Shown: piece after piece, positions 46,801 through 62,487 of the stretch
How positions within the stretch are numbered: the stretch's first letter is position 1
How the letters are laid out: each line of letters starts with the position of its first letter
Assembly (NCBI GenBank): GCA_964017045.1
Contig: OZ024802.1
Location: forward strand, 14,436,760-14,500,759
Length of the DNA stretch: 64,000 bases
Direction of reading: 5' to 3'
Source of the DNA: Omphiscola glabra
Lineage: Eukaryota; Mollusca; Gastropoda; Lymnaeidae
Program-made: the position numbers and the translations under genes
The notes under the pieces: model-generated
Seen by the model: the letters and a program-made list of their open reading frames with translations, nothing else
Database searches by the model: none
What the model was told of the DNA's origin: nothing

Positions 46801-49800
46801 ATTGAAACTAGAGATAAACACGTGACCACTAGAAGGACTTTGTTAACGAATTGAAACTAGAGATAAACACGTGACCACTAGAAGGACTTTGTTAACGAAT
46901 TGAAACTAGAGATAAACACATGACCACTAGAAGGACTTTGTTAACGAATTGAAACTAGAGATAAACTCATGACCACTAGAAGGACTTTGTTAACGAATTG
47001 AAACTAGAGATAAACACATGACCACTAGAAGGACTTTGTTAACGAATTGAAACTAGAGATAAACACATGACCACTAGAAGGACTTTGTTAACGAATTGAA
47101 ACTAGAGATAAACACATGACCACTTGAAGGACTTTGTTAACGAATTGAAACTAGAGATAAACACATGACCACTTGAAGGACTTTGTTAACGAATTGAAAC
47201 TAGAGATAAACACATGACCACTTGAAGACTTTGTTAACGAATTGAAACTAGAGATAAACACATGACCACTTGAAGGACTTTGTTAACGAATTGAAACTAG
47301 AGATAAACACATGACCACTTGAAGGACTTTGTTAACGAATTGAAACTAGAGATAAACACATGACCACTAGAAGGACTTTGTTAACGAATTGAAACTAGAG
47401 ATATACACATGACCACTAGAAGGACTTTGTTAACGATTGAAACTAGAGATAAACACATGACCACTAGAAGGACTTTGTTAACGAATTGAAACTAGAGATA
47501 AACACATGACCACTAGAAGGACTTTGTTAACGAATTGAAACTAGAGATAAACACATGACCACTAGAAGGACTTTGTTAACGAATTGAAACTAGAGATAAA
47601 CACATGACCACTAGAAGGACTTTGTTAACGAATTGAAACTAGAGATAAACACATGACCACTAGAAGGACTTTGTTAACGAATTGAAACTAGAGATAAACA
47701 CATGACCACTAGAAGGACTTTGTTAACGAATTGAAACTAGAGATAAACACATGACCACTAGAAGGACTTTGTTAACGAATTGAAACTAGAGATAAACACA
47801 TGACCACTAGAAGGACTTTTTTAACGAATTTGAAACTAGAGATAAACACATGACCACTAGAAGGACTTTGTTAACGAATTGAAACTAGAGATAAACACAT
47901 GACCACTAGAAGGACTTTGTTAACGAATTGAAACTAGAGATAAACACATGACCACTAGAAGGACTTTGTTAACGAATTGAAACTAGAGATAAACACATGA
48001 CCACTAGAAGGACTTTGTTAACGAATTGAAACTAGAGATAAACACATGACCACTAGAAGGACTTTGTTAACGAATTGAAACTAGAGATAAACACATGACC
48101 ACTAGAAGGACTTTGTTAACGAATTGAAACTAGAGATAAACACATGACCACTAGAAGGACTTTGTTAACGAATTGAAACTAGAGATAAACACATGACCAC
48201 TAGAAGGACTTTGTTAACGAATTGAAACTAGAGATAAACACATGACCACTAGAAGGACTTTGTTAACGAATTGAAACTAGAGATAAACACATGACCACTA
48301 GAAGGACTTTGTTAACGAATTGAAACTAGAGATAAACACATGACCACTAGAAGGACTTTGTTAACGAATTGAAACTAGAGATAAACACATGACCACTAGA
48401 AGGACTTTGTTAACGAATTGAAACTAGAGATAAACACATGACCACTTGAAGGACTTTGTTAACGAATTGAAACTAGAGATAAACACATGACCACTAGAAG
48501 GACTTTGTTAACGAATTGAAACTAGAGATAAACACATGACCACTAGAAGGACTTTGTTAACGAATTGAAACTAGAGATAAACACATGCCCACTAGAAGGA
48601 CTTTGTTAACGAATTGAAACTAGAGATAAACACATGACCACTAGAAGGACTTTGTTAACGAATTGAAACTAGAGATAAACACATGACCACTAGAAGGACT
48701 TTGTTAACGAATTGAAACTAGAGATAAACACATGACCACTAGAAGGACTTTGTTAACGAATTGAAACTAGAGATAAACACATGACCACTAGAAGGACTTT
48801 GTTAACGAATTGAAACTAGAGATAAACACATGACCACTAGAAGGACTTTGTTAACGAATTGAAACTAGAGATAAACACATGCCCACTAGAAGGACTTTGT
48901 TAACGAATTGAAACTAGAGATAAACACATGCCCACTAGAAGGACTTTGTTAACGAATTGAAACTAGAGATAAACACATGACCACTAGAAGGACTTTGTTA
49001 ACGAATTGAAACTAGAGATAAACACATGACCACTAGAAGGACTTTGTTAACGAATTGAAACTAGAGTTAAACACATGACCACTAGAAGGACTTTGTTAAC
49101 GAATTGAAACTAGAGATAAACACATGACCACTAGAAGGACTTTGTTAACGAATTGAAACTAGAGATAAACACATGACCACTAGAAGGACTTTGTTAACGA
49201 ATTGAAACTAGAGATAAACACATGACCACTAGAAGGACTTTGTTAACGAATTGAAACTAGAGATAAACACATGACCACTAGAAGGACTTTGTTAACGAAT
49301 TGAAACTAGAGATAAACACATGACCACTAGAAGGACTTTGTTAACGAATTGAAACTAGAGATAAACACATGACCACTAGAAGGACTTTGTTAACGAATTG
49401 AAACTAGAGATAAACACATGACCACTAGAAGGACTTTGTTAACGAATTGAAACTAGAGATAAACACATGACCACTAGAAGGACTTTGTTAACGAATTGAA
49501 ACTAGAGATAAACACATGACCACTAGAAGGACTTTGTTAACGAATTGAAACTAGAGATAAACACATGACCACTAGAAGGACTTTGTTAACGAATTGAAAC
49601 TAGAGATAAACACATGACCACTAGAAGGACTTTGTTAACGAATTGAAACTAGAGATAAACACATGACCACTAGAAGGACTTTGTTAACGAATTGAAACTA
49701 GAGATAAACACATGACCACTAGAAGGACTTTGTTAACGAATTGAAACTAGAGATAAACACATGACCACTAGAAGGACTTTGTTAACGAATTGAAACTAGA

Positions 49801-52628
49801 GATAAACACATGCCCACTAGAAGGACTTTGTTAACGAATTGAAACTAGAGATAAACACATGACCACTAGAAGGACTTTGTTAACGAATTGAAACTAGAGA
49901 TAAACACATGACCACTAGAAGGACTTTGTTAACGAATTGAAACTAGAGATAAACACATGACCACTAGAAGGACTTTGTTAACGAATTGAAACTAGAGATA
50001 AACACATGACCACTTGAAGGACTTTGTTAACGAATTGAAACTAGAGATAAACACATGACCACTTGAAGGACTTTGTTAACGAATTGAAACTAGAGATAAA
50101 CACATGACCACTTGAAGGACTTTGTTAACGAATTGAAACTAGAGATAAACACATGACCACTAGAAGGACTTTGTTAACGAATTGAAACTAGAGATAAACA
50201 CGTGACCACTAGAAGGACTTTGTTAACGAATTGAAACTAGAGATAAACACATTACCACTAGAAGGACTTTGTTAACGAAATGAAACTAGAGATAAACACA
50301 TGACCACTAGAAGGACTTTGTTAACGAATTGAAACTAGAGATAAACACATGACCACTAGAAGGACTTTGTTAACGAATTGAAACTAGAGATAAACACATG
50401 ACCACTAGAAGGACTTTGTTAACGAATTGAAACTAGAGATAAACACATGACCACTAGAAGGACTTTGTTAACGAATTGAAACTAGAGATAAACACATGAC
50501 CACTAGAAGGACTTTGTTAACGAATTGAAACAAGAGATAAACACATGACCACTAGAAGGACTTTGTTAACGAATTGAAACTAGAGATAAACACATGACCA
50601 CTTGAAGGACTTTGTTAACGAATTGAAACTAGAGATAAACACATAACCACTAGAAGGACTTTGTTAACGAATTGAAACTAGAGATAAACACGTGACCACT
50701 AGAAGGACTTTGTTAACGAATTGAAACTAGAGATAAACACATGACCACTAGAAGGACTTTGTTAACGAATTGAAACTAGAGATAAACACATGACCACTAG
50801 AAGGACTTTGTTAACGAATTGAAACTAGAGATAAACACATGACCACTAGAAGGACTTTGTTAACGAATTGAAACTAGAGATAAACACGTGACCACTAGAA
50901 GGACTTTGTTAACGAATTGAAACTAGAGATAAACACGTGACCACTAGAAGGACTTTGTTAACGAATTGAAACTAGAGATAAACACATGACCACTAGAAGG
51001 ACTTTGTTAACGAATTGAAACTAGAGATAAACACATGACCACTAGAAGGACTTTGTTAACGAATTGAAACTAGAGATAAACACATGACCACTAGAAGGAC
51101 TTTGTTAACGAATTGAAACTAGAGATAAACACATGACCACTAGAAGGACTTTGTTAACGAATTGAAACTAGAGATAAACACATGACCACTTGAAGGACTT
51201 TGTTAACGAATTGAAACTAGAGATAAACACATGACCACTTGAAGGACTTTGTTAACGAATTGAAACTAGAGATAAACACATGACCACTTGAAGGACTTTG
51301 TTAACGAATTGAAACTAGAGATAAACACATGACCACTTGAAGGACTTTGTTAACGAATTGAAACTAGAGATAAACACATGACCACTTGAAGGACTTTGTT
51401 AACGAATTGAAACTAGAGATAAACACATGACCACTAGAAGACTTTGTTAACGAATTGAAACTAGAGATAAACACATGACCACTAGAAGGACTTTGTTAAC
51501 GAATTGAAACTAGAGATAAACACATGACCACTAGAAGGACTTTGTTAACGAATTGAAACTAGAGATAAACACATGACCACTTGAAGGACTTTGTTAACGA
51601 ATTGAAACTAGAGATAAACACATGACCACTAGAAGGACTTTGTTAACGAATTGAAACTAGAGATAAACACATGACCACTAGAAGGACTTTGTTAACGAAT
51701 TGAAACTAAAGATAAACACATGACCACTTGAAGGACTTTGTTAACGAATTGAAACTAGAGATAAACACATGACCACTAGAAGGACTTTGTTAACGAATTG
51801 AAACTAGAGATAAACACATGACCACTTGAAGGACTTTGTTAACGAATTGAAACTAGAGATAAACACATGACCACTAGAAGGACTTTGTTAACGAATTGAA
51901 ACTAGAGATAAACACGTGACCACTAGAAGGACTTTGTTAACGAATTGAAACTAGAGATAAACACGTGACCACTTAGAAGGACTTTGTTAACGAATTGAAA
52001 CTAGAGATAAACACATGACCACTAGAAGGACTTTGTTAACGAATTGAAACTAGAGATAAACACGTGACCACTAGAAGGACTTTGTTAACGAATTGAAACT
52101 AGAGATAAACACATGACCACTAGAAGGACTTTGTTAACGAATTGAAACTAGAGATAAACACATGACCACTTGAAGGACTTTGTTAACGAATTGAAACTAG
52201 AGATAAACACATGACCACTAGAAGGACTTTGTTAACGAATTGAAACTAGAGATAAACACATGACCACTTGAAGGACTTTGTTAACGAATTGAAACTAGAG
52301 ATAAACACATGACCACTTGAAGGACTTTGTTAACGAATTGAAACTAGAGATAAACACATGACCACTAGAAGGACTTTGTTAACGAATTGAAACTAGAGAT
52401 AAACACATGACCACTAGAAGGACTTTGTTAACGAATTGAAACTAGAGATAAACACATGACCACTAGAAGGACTTTGTTAACGAATTGAAACTAGAGATAA
52501 ACACATGACCACTAGAAGGAACTTTGTCTAACGAATTGAACTAGGAAACCTTTAAACACATGACCACTAGAAGGACTTTGTTAACGAATTGAAACTAGAG
52601 ATAAACACAGGACCACTAGAAGGACTTT

Positions 52629-52828
52629 NNNNNNNNNNNNNNNNNNNNNNNNNNNNNNNNNNNNNNNNNNNNNNNNNNNNNNNNNNNNNNNNNNNNNNNN
52701 NNNNNNNNNNNNNNNNNNNNNNNNNNNNNNNNNNNNNNNNNNNNNNNNNNNNNNNNNNNNNNNNNNNNNNNNNNNNNNNNNNNNNNNNNNNNNNNNNNNN
52801 NNNNNNNNNNNNNNNNNNNNNNNNNNNN
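52629..52828. other. Assembly gap (200 N) inside the satellite
   Basis: Exactly 200 N, flanked by monomers with unusual indels and substitutions (52520-52560 and 52829-52930), typical of poor consensus at contig ends. The round length suggests a placeholder, so the true array length is unknown. ORFs across it are meaningless. Confidence 0.97.
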
Positions 52829-55800
52829 TAGCAGGACTTTGTTAAACGAATTGAAACTAGAGATCAACACATCGACCAATAGAAGGACTTTGTTAACGAT
52901 GAAACTAGAGATAAACACATGACACTAGAAGGACTTTGTTAAACGAATTGAAACTAGAGATAAACACATGACCACTAGAAGGACTTTGTTAAACGAATTG
53001 AAACTAGAGATAAACACATGACCACTAGAAGGACTTTGTTAACGAATTGAAACTAGAGATAAACACATGACCACTTGAAGGACTTTGTTAACGATTGAAA
53101 CTAGAGATAAACACATGACCACTAGAAGGACTTTGTTAACGAATTGAAACTAGAGATAAACACATGACCACTTGAAGGACTTTGTTAACGAATTGAAACT
53201 AGAGATAAACACATGACCACTAGAAGGACTTTGTTAACGAATTGAAACTAGAGATAAACACATGACCACTAGAAGGACTTTGTTAACGAATTGAAACTAG
53301 AGATAAACACATGACCACTAGAAGACTTTGTTAACGAATTGAAACTAGAGATAAACACATGACCACTAGAAGGACTTTGTTAACGAATTGAAACTAGAGA
53401 TAAACACATGACCACTAGAAGGACTTTGTTAACGAATTGAAACTAGAGATAAACACATGACCACTAGAAGGACTTTGTTAACGAATTGAAACTAGAGATA
53501 AACACATGACCACTAGAAGGACTTTGTTAACGAATTGAAACTAGAGATAAACACATGACCACTAGAAGGACTTTGTTAACGAATTGAAACTAGAGATAAA
53601 CACATGACCACTAGAAGGACTTTGTTAACGAATTGAAACTAGAGATAAACACATGACCACTAGAAGGACTTTGTTAACGAATTGAAACTAGAGATAAACA
53701 CATGACCACTAGAAGGACTTTGTTAACGAATTGAAACTAGAGATAAACACATGACCACTAGAAGGACTTTGTTAACGAATTGAAACTAGAGATAAACACA
53801 TGACCACTTGAAGGACTTTGTTAACGAATTGAAACTAGAGATAAACACATGACCACTTGAAGGACTTTGTTAACGAATTGAAACTAGAGATAAACACATG
53901 ACCACTTGAAGGACTTTGTTAACGAATTGAAACTAGAGATAAACACATGACCACTTGAAGGACTTTGTTAACGAATTGAAACTAGAGATAAACACATGAC
54001 CACTAGAAGGACTTTGTTAACGAATTGAAACTAGAGATAAACACATGACCACTAGAAGGACTTTGTTAACGAATTGAAACTAGAGATAAACACATGACCA
54101 CTAGAAGACTTTGTTAACGAATTGAAACTAGAGTAAACACATGACCACTAGAAGGACTTTGTTAACGAATTGAAACTAGAGATAAACACATGACCACTAG
54201 AAGGACTTTGTTAACGAATTGAAACTAGAGATAAACACATGACCACTTGAAGGACTTTGTTAACGAATTGAAACTAGAGATAAACACATGACCACTAGAA
54301 GGACTTTGTTAACGAATTGAAACTAGAGATAAACACATGACCACTAGAAGGACTTTGTTAACGAATTGAAACTAGAGATAAACACATGACCACTAGAAGG
54401 ACTTTGTTAACGATTGAAACTAGAGATAAACACATGACCACTTGAAGGACTTTGTTAACGAATTGAAACTAGAGATAAACACATGACCACTAGAAGGACT
54501 TTGTTAACGAATTGAAACTAGAGATAAACACATGACCACTAGAAGGACTTTGTTAACGAATTGAAACTAGAGATAAACACATGACCACTTGAAGGACTTT
54601 GTTAACGAATTGAAACTAGAGATAAACACATGACCACTAGAAGGACTTTGTTAACGAATTGAAACTAGAGATAAACACATGACCACTAGAAGGACTTTGT
54701 TAACGAATTGAAACTAGAGATAAACACATGACCACTTGAAGGACTTTGTTAACGAATTGAAACTAGAGATAAACACATGACCACTTGAAGGACTTTGTTA
54801 ACGAATTGAAACTAGAGATAAACACATGACCACTTGAAGGACTTTGTTAACGAATTGAAACTAGAGATAAACACATGACCACTAGAAGGACTTTGTTAAC
54901 GAATTGAAACTAGAGATAAACACATGACCACTTGAAGGACTTTGTTAACGAATTGAAACTAGAGATAAACACGTGACCACTAGAAGGACTTTGTTAACGA
55001 ATTGAAACTAGAGATAAACACATGACCACTTGAAGGACTTTGTTAACGAATTGAAACTAGAGATAAACACATGACCACTGAAGGACTTTGTTAACGAATT
55101 GAAACTAGAGATAAACACATGACCACTAGAAGGACTTTGTTAACGAATTGAAACTAGAGATAAACACATGACCACTTGAAGGACTTTGTTAACGAATTGA
55201 AACTAGAGATAAACACATGACCACTAGAAGGACTTTGTTAACGAATTGAAACTAGAGATAAACACATGACCACTTGAAGGACTTTGTTAACGAATTGAAA
55301 CTAGAGATAAACACGTGACCACTAGAAGGACTTTGTTAACGAATTGAAACTAGAGATAAACACATGACCACTTGAAGGACTTTGTTAACGAATTGAAACT
55401 AGAGATAAACACATGACCACTAGAAGGACTTTGTTAACGAATTGAAACTAGAGATAAACACATGACCACTTGAAGGACTTTGTTAACGAATTGAAACTAG
55501 AGATAAACACATGACCACTAGAAGGACTTTGTTAACGAATTGAAACTAGAGATAAACACATGACCACTTGAAGGACTTTGTTAACGAATTGAAACTAGAG
55601 ATAAACACGTGACCACTAGAAGGACTTTGTTAACGAATTGAAACTAGAGATAAACACATGACCACTAGAAGGACTTTGTTAACGAATTGAAACTAGAGAT
55701 AAACACGTGACCACTAGAAGGACTTTGTTAACGAATTGAAACTAGAGATAAACACATGACCACTAGAAGGACTTTGTTAACGAATTGAAACTAGAGATAA

Positions 55801-56642
55801 ACACATGACCACTAGAAGGACTTTGTTAACGAATTGAAACTAGAGATAAACACATGACCACTAGAAGGACTTTGTTAACGAATTGAAACTAGAGATAAAC
55901 ACATGACCACTTGAAGGACTTTGTTAACGAATTGAAACTAGAGATAAACACATGACCACTTGAAGGACTTTGTTAACGAATTGAAACTAGAGATAAACAC
56001 GTGACCACTAGAAGGACTTTGTTAACGAATTGAAACTAGAGATAAACACATGACCACTAGAAGGACTTTGTTAACGAATTGAAACTAGAGATAAACACGT
56101 GACCACTAGAAGGACTTTGTTAACGAATTGAAACTAGAGATAAACACATGACCACTAGAAGGACTTTGTTAACGAATTGAAACTAGAGATAAACACATGA
56201 CCACTAGAAGGACTTTGTTAACGAATTGAAACTAGAGATAAACACATGACCACTTGAAGGACTTTGTTAACGAATTGAAACTAGAGATAAACACATGACC
56301 ACTTGAAGGACTTTGTTAACGAATTGAAACTAGAGATAAACACATGACCACTTGAAGGACTTTGTTAACGAATTGAAACTAGAGATAAACACATGACCAC
56401 TAGAAGGACTTTGTTAACGAATTGAAACTAGAGATAAACACATGACCACTTGAAGGACTTTGTTAACGAATTGAAACTAGAGATAAACACATGACCACTT
56501 GAAGGACTTTGTTAACGAATTGAAACTAGAGATAAACACATGACCACTTGAAGGACTTTGTTAACGAATTGAAACTAGAGATAAACACATGACCACTAGA
56601 AGGACTTTGTTAACGAATTGAAACTAGAGATAAACACATGAC

Positions 56643-57131
56643 TACTAGAAGGACTTTGTTAACGAATTGAAACTAGAGATAAACACATGACCACTAGAAG
56701 GACTTTATTAACGAATTGAAACTAGAGATAAACACATGACCACTAGAAGGACTTTGTTAACGAATTGAAACTAGAGATAAACACATGACCACTAGAAGGA
56801 CTTTGTTAACGAATTGAAACTAGAGATAAACACATGACCACTTGAAGGACTTTGTTAACGAATTGAAACTAGAGATAAACACATGACCACTGGAAGGACT
56901 TTGTTAACGAATTGAAACTAGAGATAAACAATGACCACTTGAAGGACTTTGTTAACGAATTGAAACTAGAGATAAACACATGACCACTTGAAGGACTTTG
57001 TTAACGAATTGAAACTAGAGATAAACACATGACCACTTGAAGGACTTTGTTAACGAATTGAAACTAGAGATAAACACATGACCACTAGAAGGACTTTGTT
57101 AACGAATTGAAACTAGAGATAAACACATGAC
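56643..57131 (+). repeat. 10-monomer higher-order unit (490 bp), copy 1
   Basis: Marked by GACTAC (T at 56643), TTATTA (A 64 bp later) and CACTTG at +200, +298, +347 and +396 (the last three one base short here because of a 1-bp deletion near 56930). The same offsets recur at 58210, 60366 and 63502. Confidence 0.8.
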
Positions 57132-57719
57132 TACTAGAAGGACTTTGTTAACGAATTGAAACTAGAGATAAACACATGACCACTAGAAGGACTTTATTAA
57201 CGAATTGAAACTAGAGATAAACACATGACCACTAGAAGGACTTTGTTAACGAATTGAAACTAGAGATAAACACATGACCACTAGAAGGACTTTGTTAACG
57301 AATTGAAACTAGAGATAAACACATGACCACTAGAAGGACTTTGTTAACGAATTGAAACTAGAGATAAACACATGACCACTAGAAGGACTTTGTTAACGAA
57401 TTGAAACTAGAGATAAACACATGACCACTAGAAGGACTTTGTTAACGAATTGAAACTAGAGATAAACACATGACCACTAGAAGGACTTTATTAACGAATT
57501 GAAACTAGAGATAAACACATGACCACTAGAAGGACTTTGTTAACGAATTGAAACTAGAGATAAACACATGACCACTTGAAGGACTTTGTTAACGAATTGA
57601 AACTAGAGATAAACACATGACCACTTGAAGGACTTTGTTAACGAATTGAAACTAGAGATAAACACTTGACCACTAGAAGGACTTTGTTAACGAATTGAAA
57701 CTAGAGATAAACACATGAC

Positions 57720-58699
57720 CACTTGAAGGACTTTGTTAACGAATTGAAACTAGAGATAAACACATGACCACTTGAAGGACTTTGTTAACGAATTGAAACT
57801 AGAGATAAACACATGACCACTTGAAGGACTTTGTTAACGAATTGAAACTAGAGATAAACACATGACCACTAGAAGGACTTTGTTAACGAATTGAAACTAG
57901 AGATAAACACATGACCACTTGAAGGACTTTGTTAACGAATTGAAACTAGAGATAAACACATGACCACTAGAAGGACTTTGTTAACGAATTGAAACTAGAG
58001 ATAAACACATGACCACTTGAAGGACTTTGTTAACGAATTGAAACTAGAGATAAACACATGACCACTTGAAGGACTTTGTTAACGAATTGAAACTAGAGAT
58101 AAACACATGACCACTTGAAGGACTTTGTTAACGAATTGAAACTAGAGATAAACACATGACCACTAGAAGGACTTTGTTAACGAATTGAAACTAGAGATAA
58201 ACACATGACTACTAGAAGGACTTTGTTAACGAATTGAAACTAGAGATAAACACATGACCACTAGAAGGACTTTATTAACGAATTGAAACTAGAGATAAAC
58301 ACATGACCACTAGAAGGACTTTGTTAACGAATTGAAACTAGAGATAAACACATGACCACTAGAAGGACTTTGTTAACGAATTGAAACTAGAGATAAACAC
58401 ATGACCACTTGAAGGACTTTGTTAACGAATTGAAACTAGAGATAAACACATGACCACTAGAAGGACTTTGTTAACGAATTGAAACTAGAGATAAACACAT
58501 GACCACTTGAAGGACTTTGTTAACGAATTGAAACTAGAGATAAACACATGACCACTTGAAGGACTTTGTTAACGAATTGAAACTAGAGATAAACACATGA
58601 CCACTTGAAGGACTTTGTTAACGAATTGAAACTAGAGATAAACACATGACCACTAGAAGGACTTTGTTAACGAATTGAAACTAGAGATAAACACATGAC
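57720..58699 (+). repeat. Two further 490-bp higher-order units in tandem
   Basis: CACTTG variants at +200, +298, +347 and +396 are found from both 57720 and 58210. The GACTAC and TTATTA markers are present in the second unit (58210, 58274) and again at 58700 and 58764. Confidence 0.8.
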
Positions 58700-59351
58700 T
58701 ACTAGAAGGACTTTGTTAACGAATTGAAACTAGAGATAAACACATGACCACTAGAAGGACTTTATTAACGAATTGAAACTAGAGATAAACACATGACCAC
58801 TAGAAGGACTTTGTTAACGAATTGAAACTAGAGATAAACACATGACCACTAGAAGGACTTTGTTAACGAATTGAAACTAGAGATAAACACATGACCACTA
58901 GAAGGACTTTGTTAACGAATTGAAACTAGAGATAAACACATGACCACTAGAAGGACTTTATTAACGAATTGAAACTAGAGATAAACACATGACCACTAGA
59001 AGGACTTTGTTAACGAATTGAAACTAGAGATAAACACATGACCACTAGAAGGACTTTGTTAACGAATTGAAACTAGAGATAAACACATGACCACTAGAAG
59101 GACTTTGTTAACGAATTGAAACTAGAGATAAACACATGACCACTAGAAGGACTTTGTTAACGAATTGAAACTAGAGATAAACACATGACCACTAGAAGGA
59201 CTTTATTAACGAATTGAAACTAGAGATAAACACATGACCACTAGAAGGACTTTGTTAACGAATTGAAACTAGAGATAAACACATGACCACTAGAAGGACT
59301 TTGTTAACGAATTGAAACTAGAGATAAACACATGACCACTAGAAGGACTTT

Positions 59352-60864
59352 ATTAACGAATTGAAACTAGAGATAAACACATGACCACTAGAAGGACTTT
59401 GTTAACGAATTGAAACTAGAGATAAACACATGACCACTAGAAGGACTTTGTTAACGAATTGAAACTAGAGATAAACACATGACCACTAGAAGGACTTTGT
59501 TAACGAATTGAAACTAGAGATAAACACATGACCACTAGAAGGACTTTGTTAACGAATTGAAACTAGAGATAAACACATGACCACTAGAAGGACTTTATTA
59601 ACGAATTGAAACTAGAGATAAACACATGACCACTAGAAGGACTTTGTTAACGAATTGAAACTAGAGATAAACACATGACCACTAGAAGGACTTTGTTAAC
59701 GAATTGAAACTAGAGATAAACACATGACCACTAGAAGGACTTTGTTAACGAATTGAAACTAGAGATAAACACATGACTACTAGAAGGACTTTGTTAACGA
59801 ATTGAAACTAGAGATAAACACATGACCACTAGAAGGACTTTGTTAACGAATTGAAACTAGAGATAAACACATGACCACTAGAAGGACTTTGTTAACGAAT
59901 TGAAACTAGAGATAAACACATGACCACTAGAAGGACTTTGTTAACGAATTGAAACTAGAGATAAACACATGACCACTAGAAGGACTTTGTTAACGAATTG
60001 AAACTAGAGATAAACACATGACCACTAGAAGGACTTTGTTAACGAATTGAAACTAGAGATAAACACATGACTACTAGAAGGACTTTGTTAACGAATTGAA
60101 ACTAGAGATAAACACATGACCACTTGAAGGACTTTGTTAACGAATTGAAACTAGAGATAAACACATGACCACTAGAAGGACTTTGTTAACGAATTGAAAC
60201 TAGAGATAAACACATGACCACTAGAATGACTTTGTTAACGAATTGAAACTAGAGATAAACACATGACCACTAGAAGGACTTTGTTAACGAATTGAAACTA
60301 GAGATAAACACATGACCACTAGAAGGACTTTGTTAACGAATTGAAACTAGAGATAAACACATGACTACTAGAAGGACTTTGTTAACGAATTGAAACTAGA
60401 GATAAACACATGACCACTAGAAGGACTTTATTAACGAATTGAAACTAGAGATAAACACATGACCACTAGAAGGACTTTGTTAACGAATTGAAACTAGAGA
60501 TAAACACATGACCACTAGAAGGACTTTGTTAACGAATTGAAACTAGAGATAAACACATGACCACTTGAAGGACTTTGTTAACGAATTGAAACTAGAGATA
60601 AACACATGACCACTAGAAGGACTTTGTTAACGAATTGAAACTAGAGATAAACACATGACCACTTGAAGGACTTTATTAACGAATTGAAACTAGAGATAAA
60701 CACATGACCACTTGAAGGACTTTGTTAACGAATTGAAACTAGAGATAAACACATGACCACTTGAAGGACTTTGTTAACGAATTGAAACTAGAGATAAACA
60801 CATGACCACTAGAAGGACTTTGTTAACGAATTGAAACTAGAGATAAACACATGACTACTAGAAG
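59352..60864 (+). repeat. Source or sister copy of a 3,136-bp (64-monomer) segmental repeat
   Basis: Diagnostic variants here (TTATTA at 59352, 59597, 60430, 60675; GACTAC at 59778, 60072, 60366, 60856; GAATGAC at 60227; CACTTG at 60125, 60566, 60664, 60713, 60762) all recur exactly 3,136 bp later. TTATTA at 59205 does not, which places the left boundary between 59206 and 59352. Confidence 0.85.
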
Positions 60865-62487
60865 GACTTTGTTAACGAATTGAAACTAGAGATAAACACA
60901 TGACCACTAGAAGGACTTTATTAACGAATTGAAACTAGAGATAAACACATGACCACTAGAAGGACTTTGTTAATGAATTGAAACTAGAGATAAACACATG
61001 ACCACTAGAAGGACTTTGTTAACGAATTGAAACTAGAGATAAACACATGACCACTAGAAGGACTTTGTTAACGAATTGAAACTAGAGATAAACACATGAC
61101 CACTAGAAGGACTTTATTAACGAATTGAAACTAGAGATAAACACATGACCACTAGAAGGACTTTGTTAACGAATTGAAACTAGAGATAAACACATGACCA
61201 CTAGAAGGACTTTGTTAACGAATTGAAACTAGAGATAAACACATGACCACTAGAAGGACTTTGTTAACGAATTGAAACTAGAGATAAACACATGACCACT
61301 AGAAGGACTTTGTTAACGAATTGAAACTAGAGATAAACACATGACCACTAGAAGGACTTTATTAACGAATTGAAACTAGAGATAAACACATGACCACTAG
61401 AAGGACTTTGTTAACGAATTGAAACTAGAGATAAACACATGACCACTAGAAGGACTTTGTTAACGAATTGAAACTAGAGATAAACACATGACCACTAGAA
61501 GGACTTTGTTAACGAATTGAAACTAGAGATAAACACATGACTACTAGAAGGACTTTGTTAACGAATTGAAACTAGAGATAAACACATGACCACTTGAAGG
61601 ACTTTGTTAACGAATTGAAACTAGAGATAAACACATGACTACTAGAAGGACTTTGTTAACGAATTGAAACTAGAGATAAACACATGACCACTTGAAGGAC
61701 TTTGTTAACGAATTGAAACTAGAGATAAACACATGACCACTAGAAGGACTTTGTTAACGAATTGAAACTAGAGATAAACACATGACCACTAGAAGGACTT
61801 TGTTAACGAATTGAAACTAGAGATAAACACATGACCACTAGAAGGACTTTGTTAACGAATTGAAACTAGAGATAAACACATGACCACTAGAAGGACTTTG
61901 TTAACGAATTGAAACTAGAGATAAACACGTGACCACTAGAAGGACTTTGTTAACGAATTGAAACTAGAGATAAACACATGACCACTAGAAGAACTTTATT
62001 AACGAATTGAAACTAGAGATAAACACATGACCACTAGAAGAACTTTATTAACGAATTGAAACTAGAGATAAACACATGACCACTAGAAGGACTTTGTTAA
62101 CGAATTGAAACTAGAGATAAACACATGACCACTAGAAGGACTTTGTTAACGAATTGAAACTAGAGATAAACACATGACCACTAGAAGGACTTTGTTAACG
62201 AATTGAAACTAGAGATAAACACATGACCACTAGAAGGACTTTGTTAACGAATTGAAACTAGAGATAAACACATGACCACTAGAAGGACTTTGTTAACGAA
62301 TTGAAACTAGAGATAAACACATGACCACTAGAAGGACTTTGTTAACGAATTGAAACTAGAGATAAACACATGACCACTAGAAGGACTTTGTTAACGAATT
62401 GAAACTAGAGATAAACACATGACCACTAGAAGGACTTTGTTAACGAATTGAAACTAGAGATAAACACATGACCACTAGAAGGACTTT

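Noticed and set aside
52589..52918. ORFs spanning the N gap
   Set aside because: Created by ambiguous bases; no real coding sequence.
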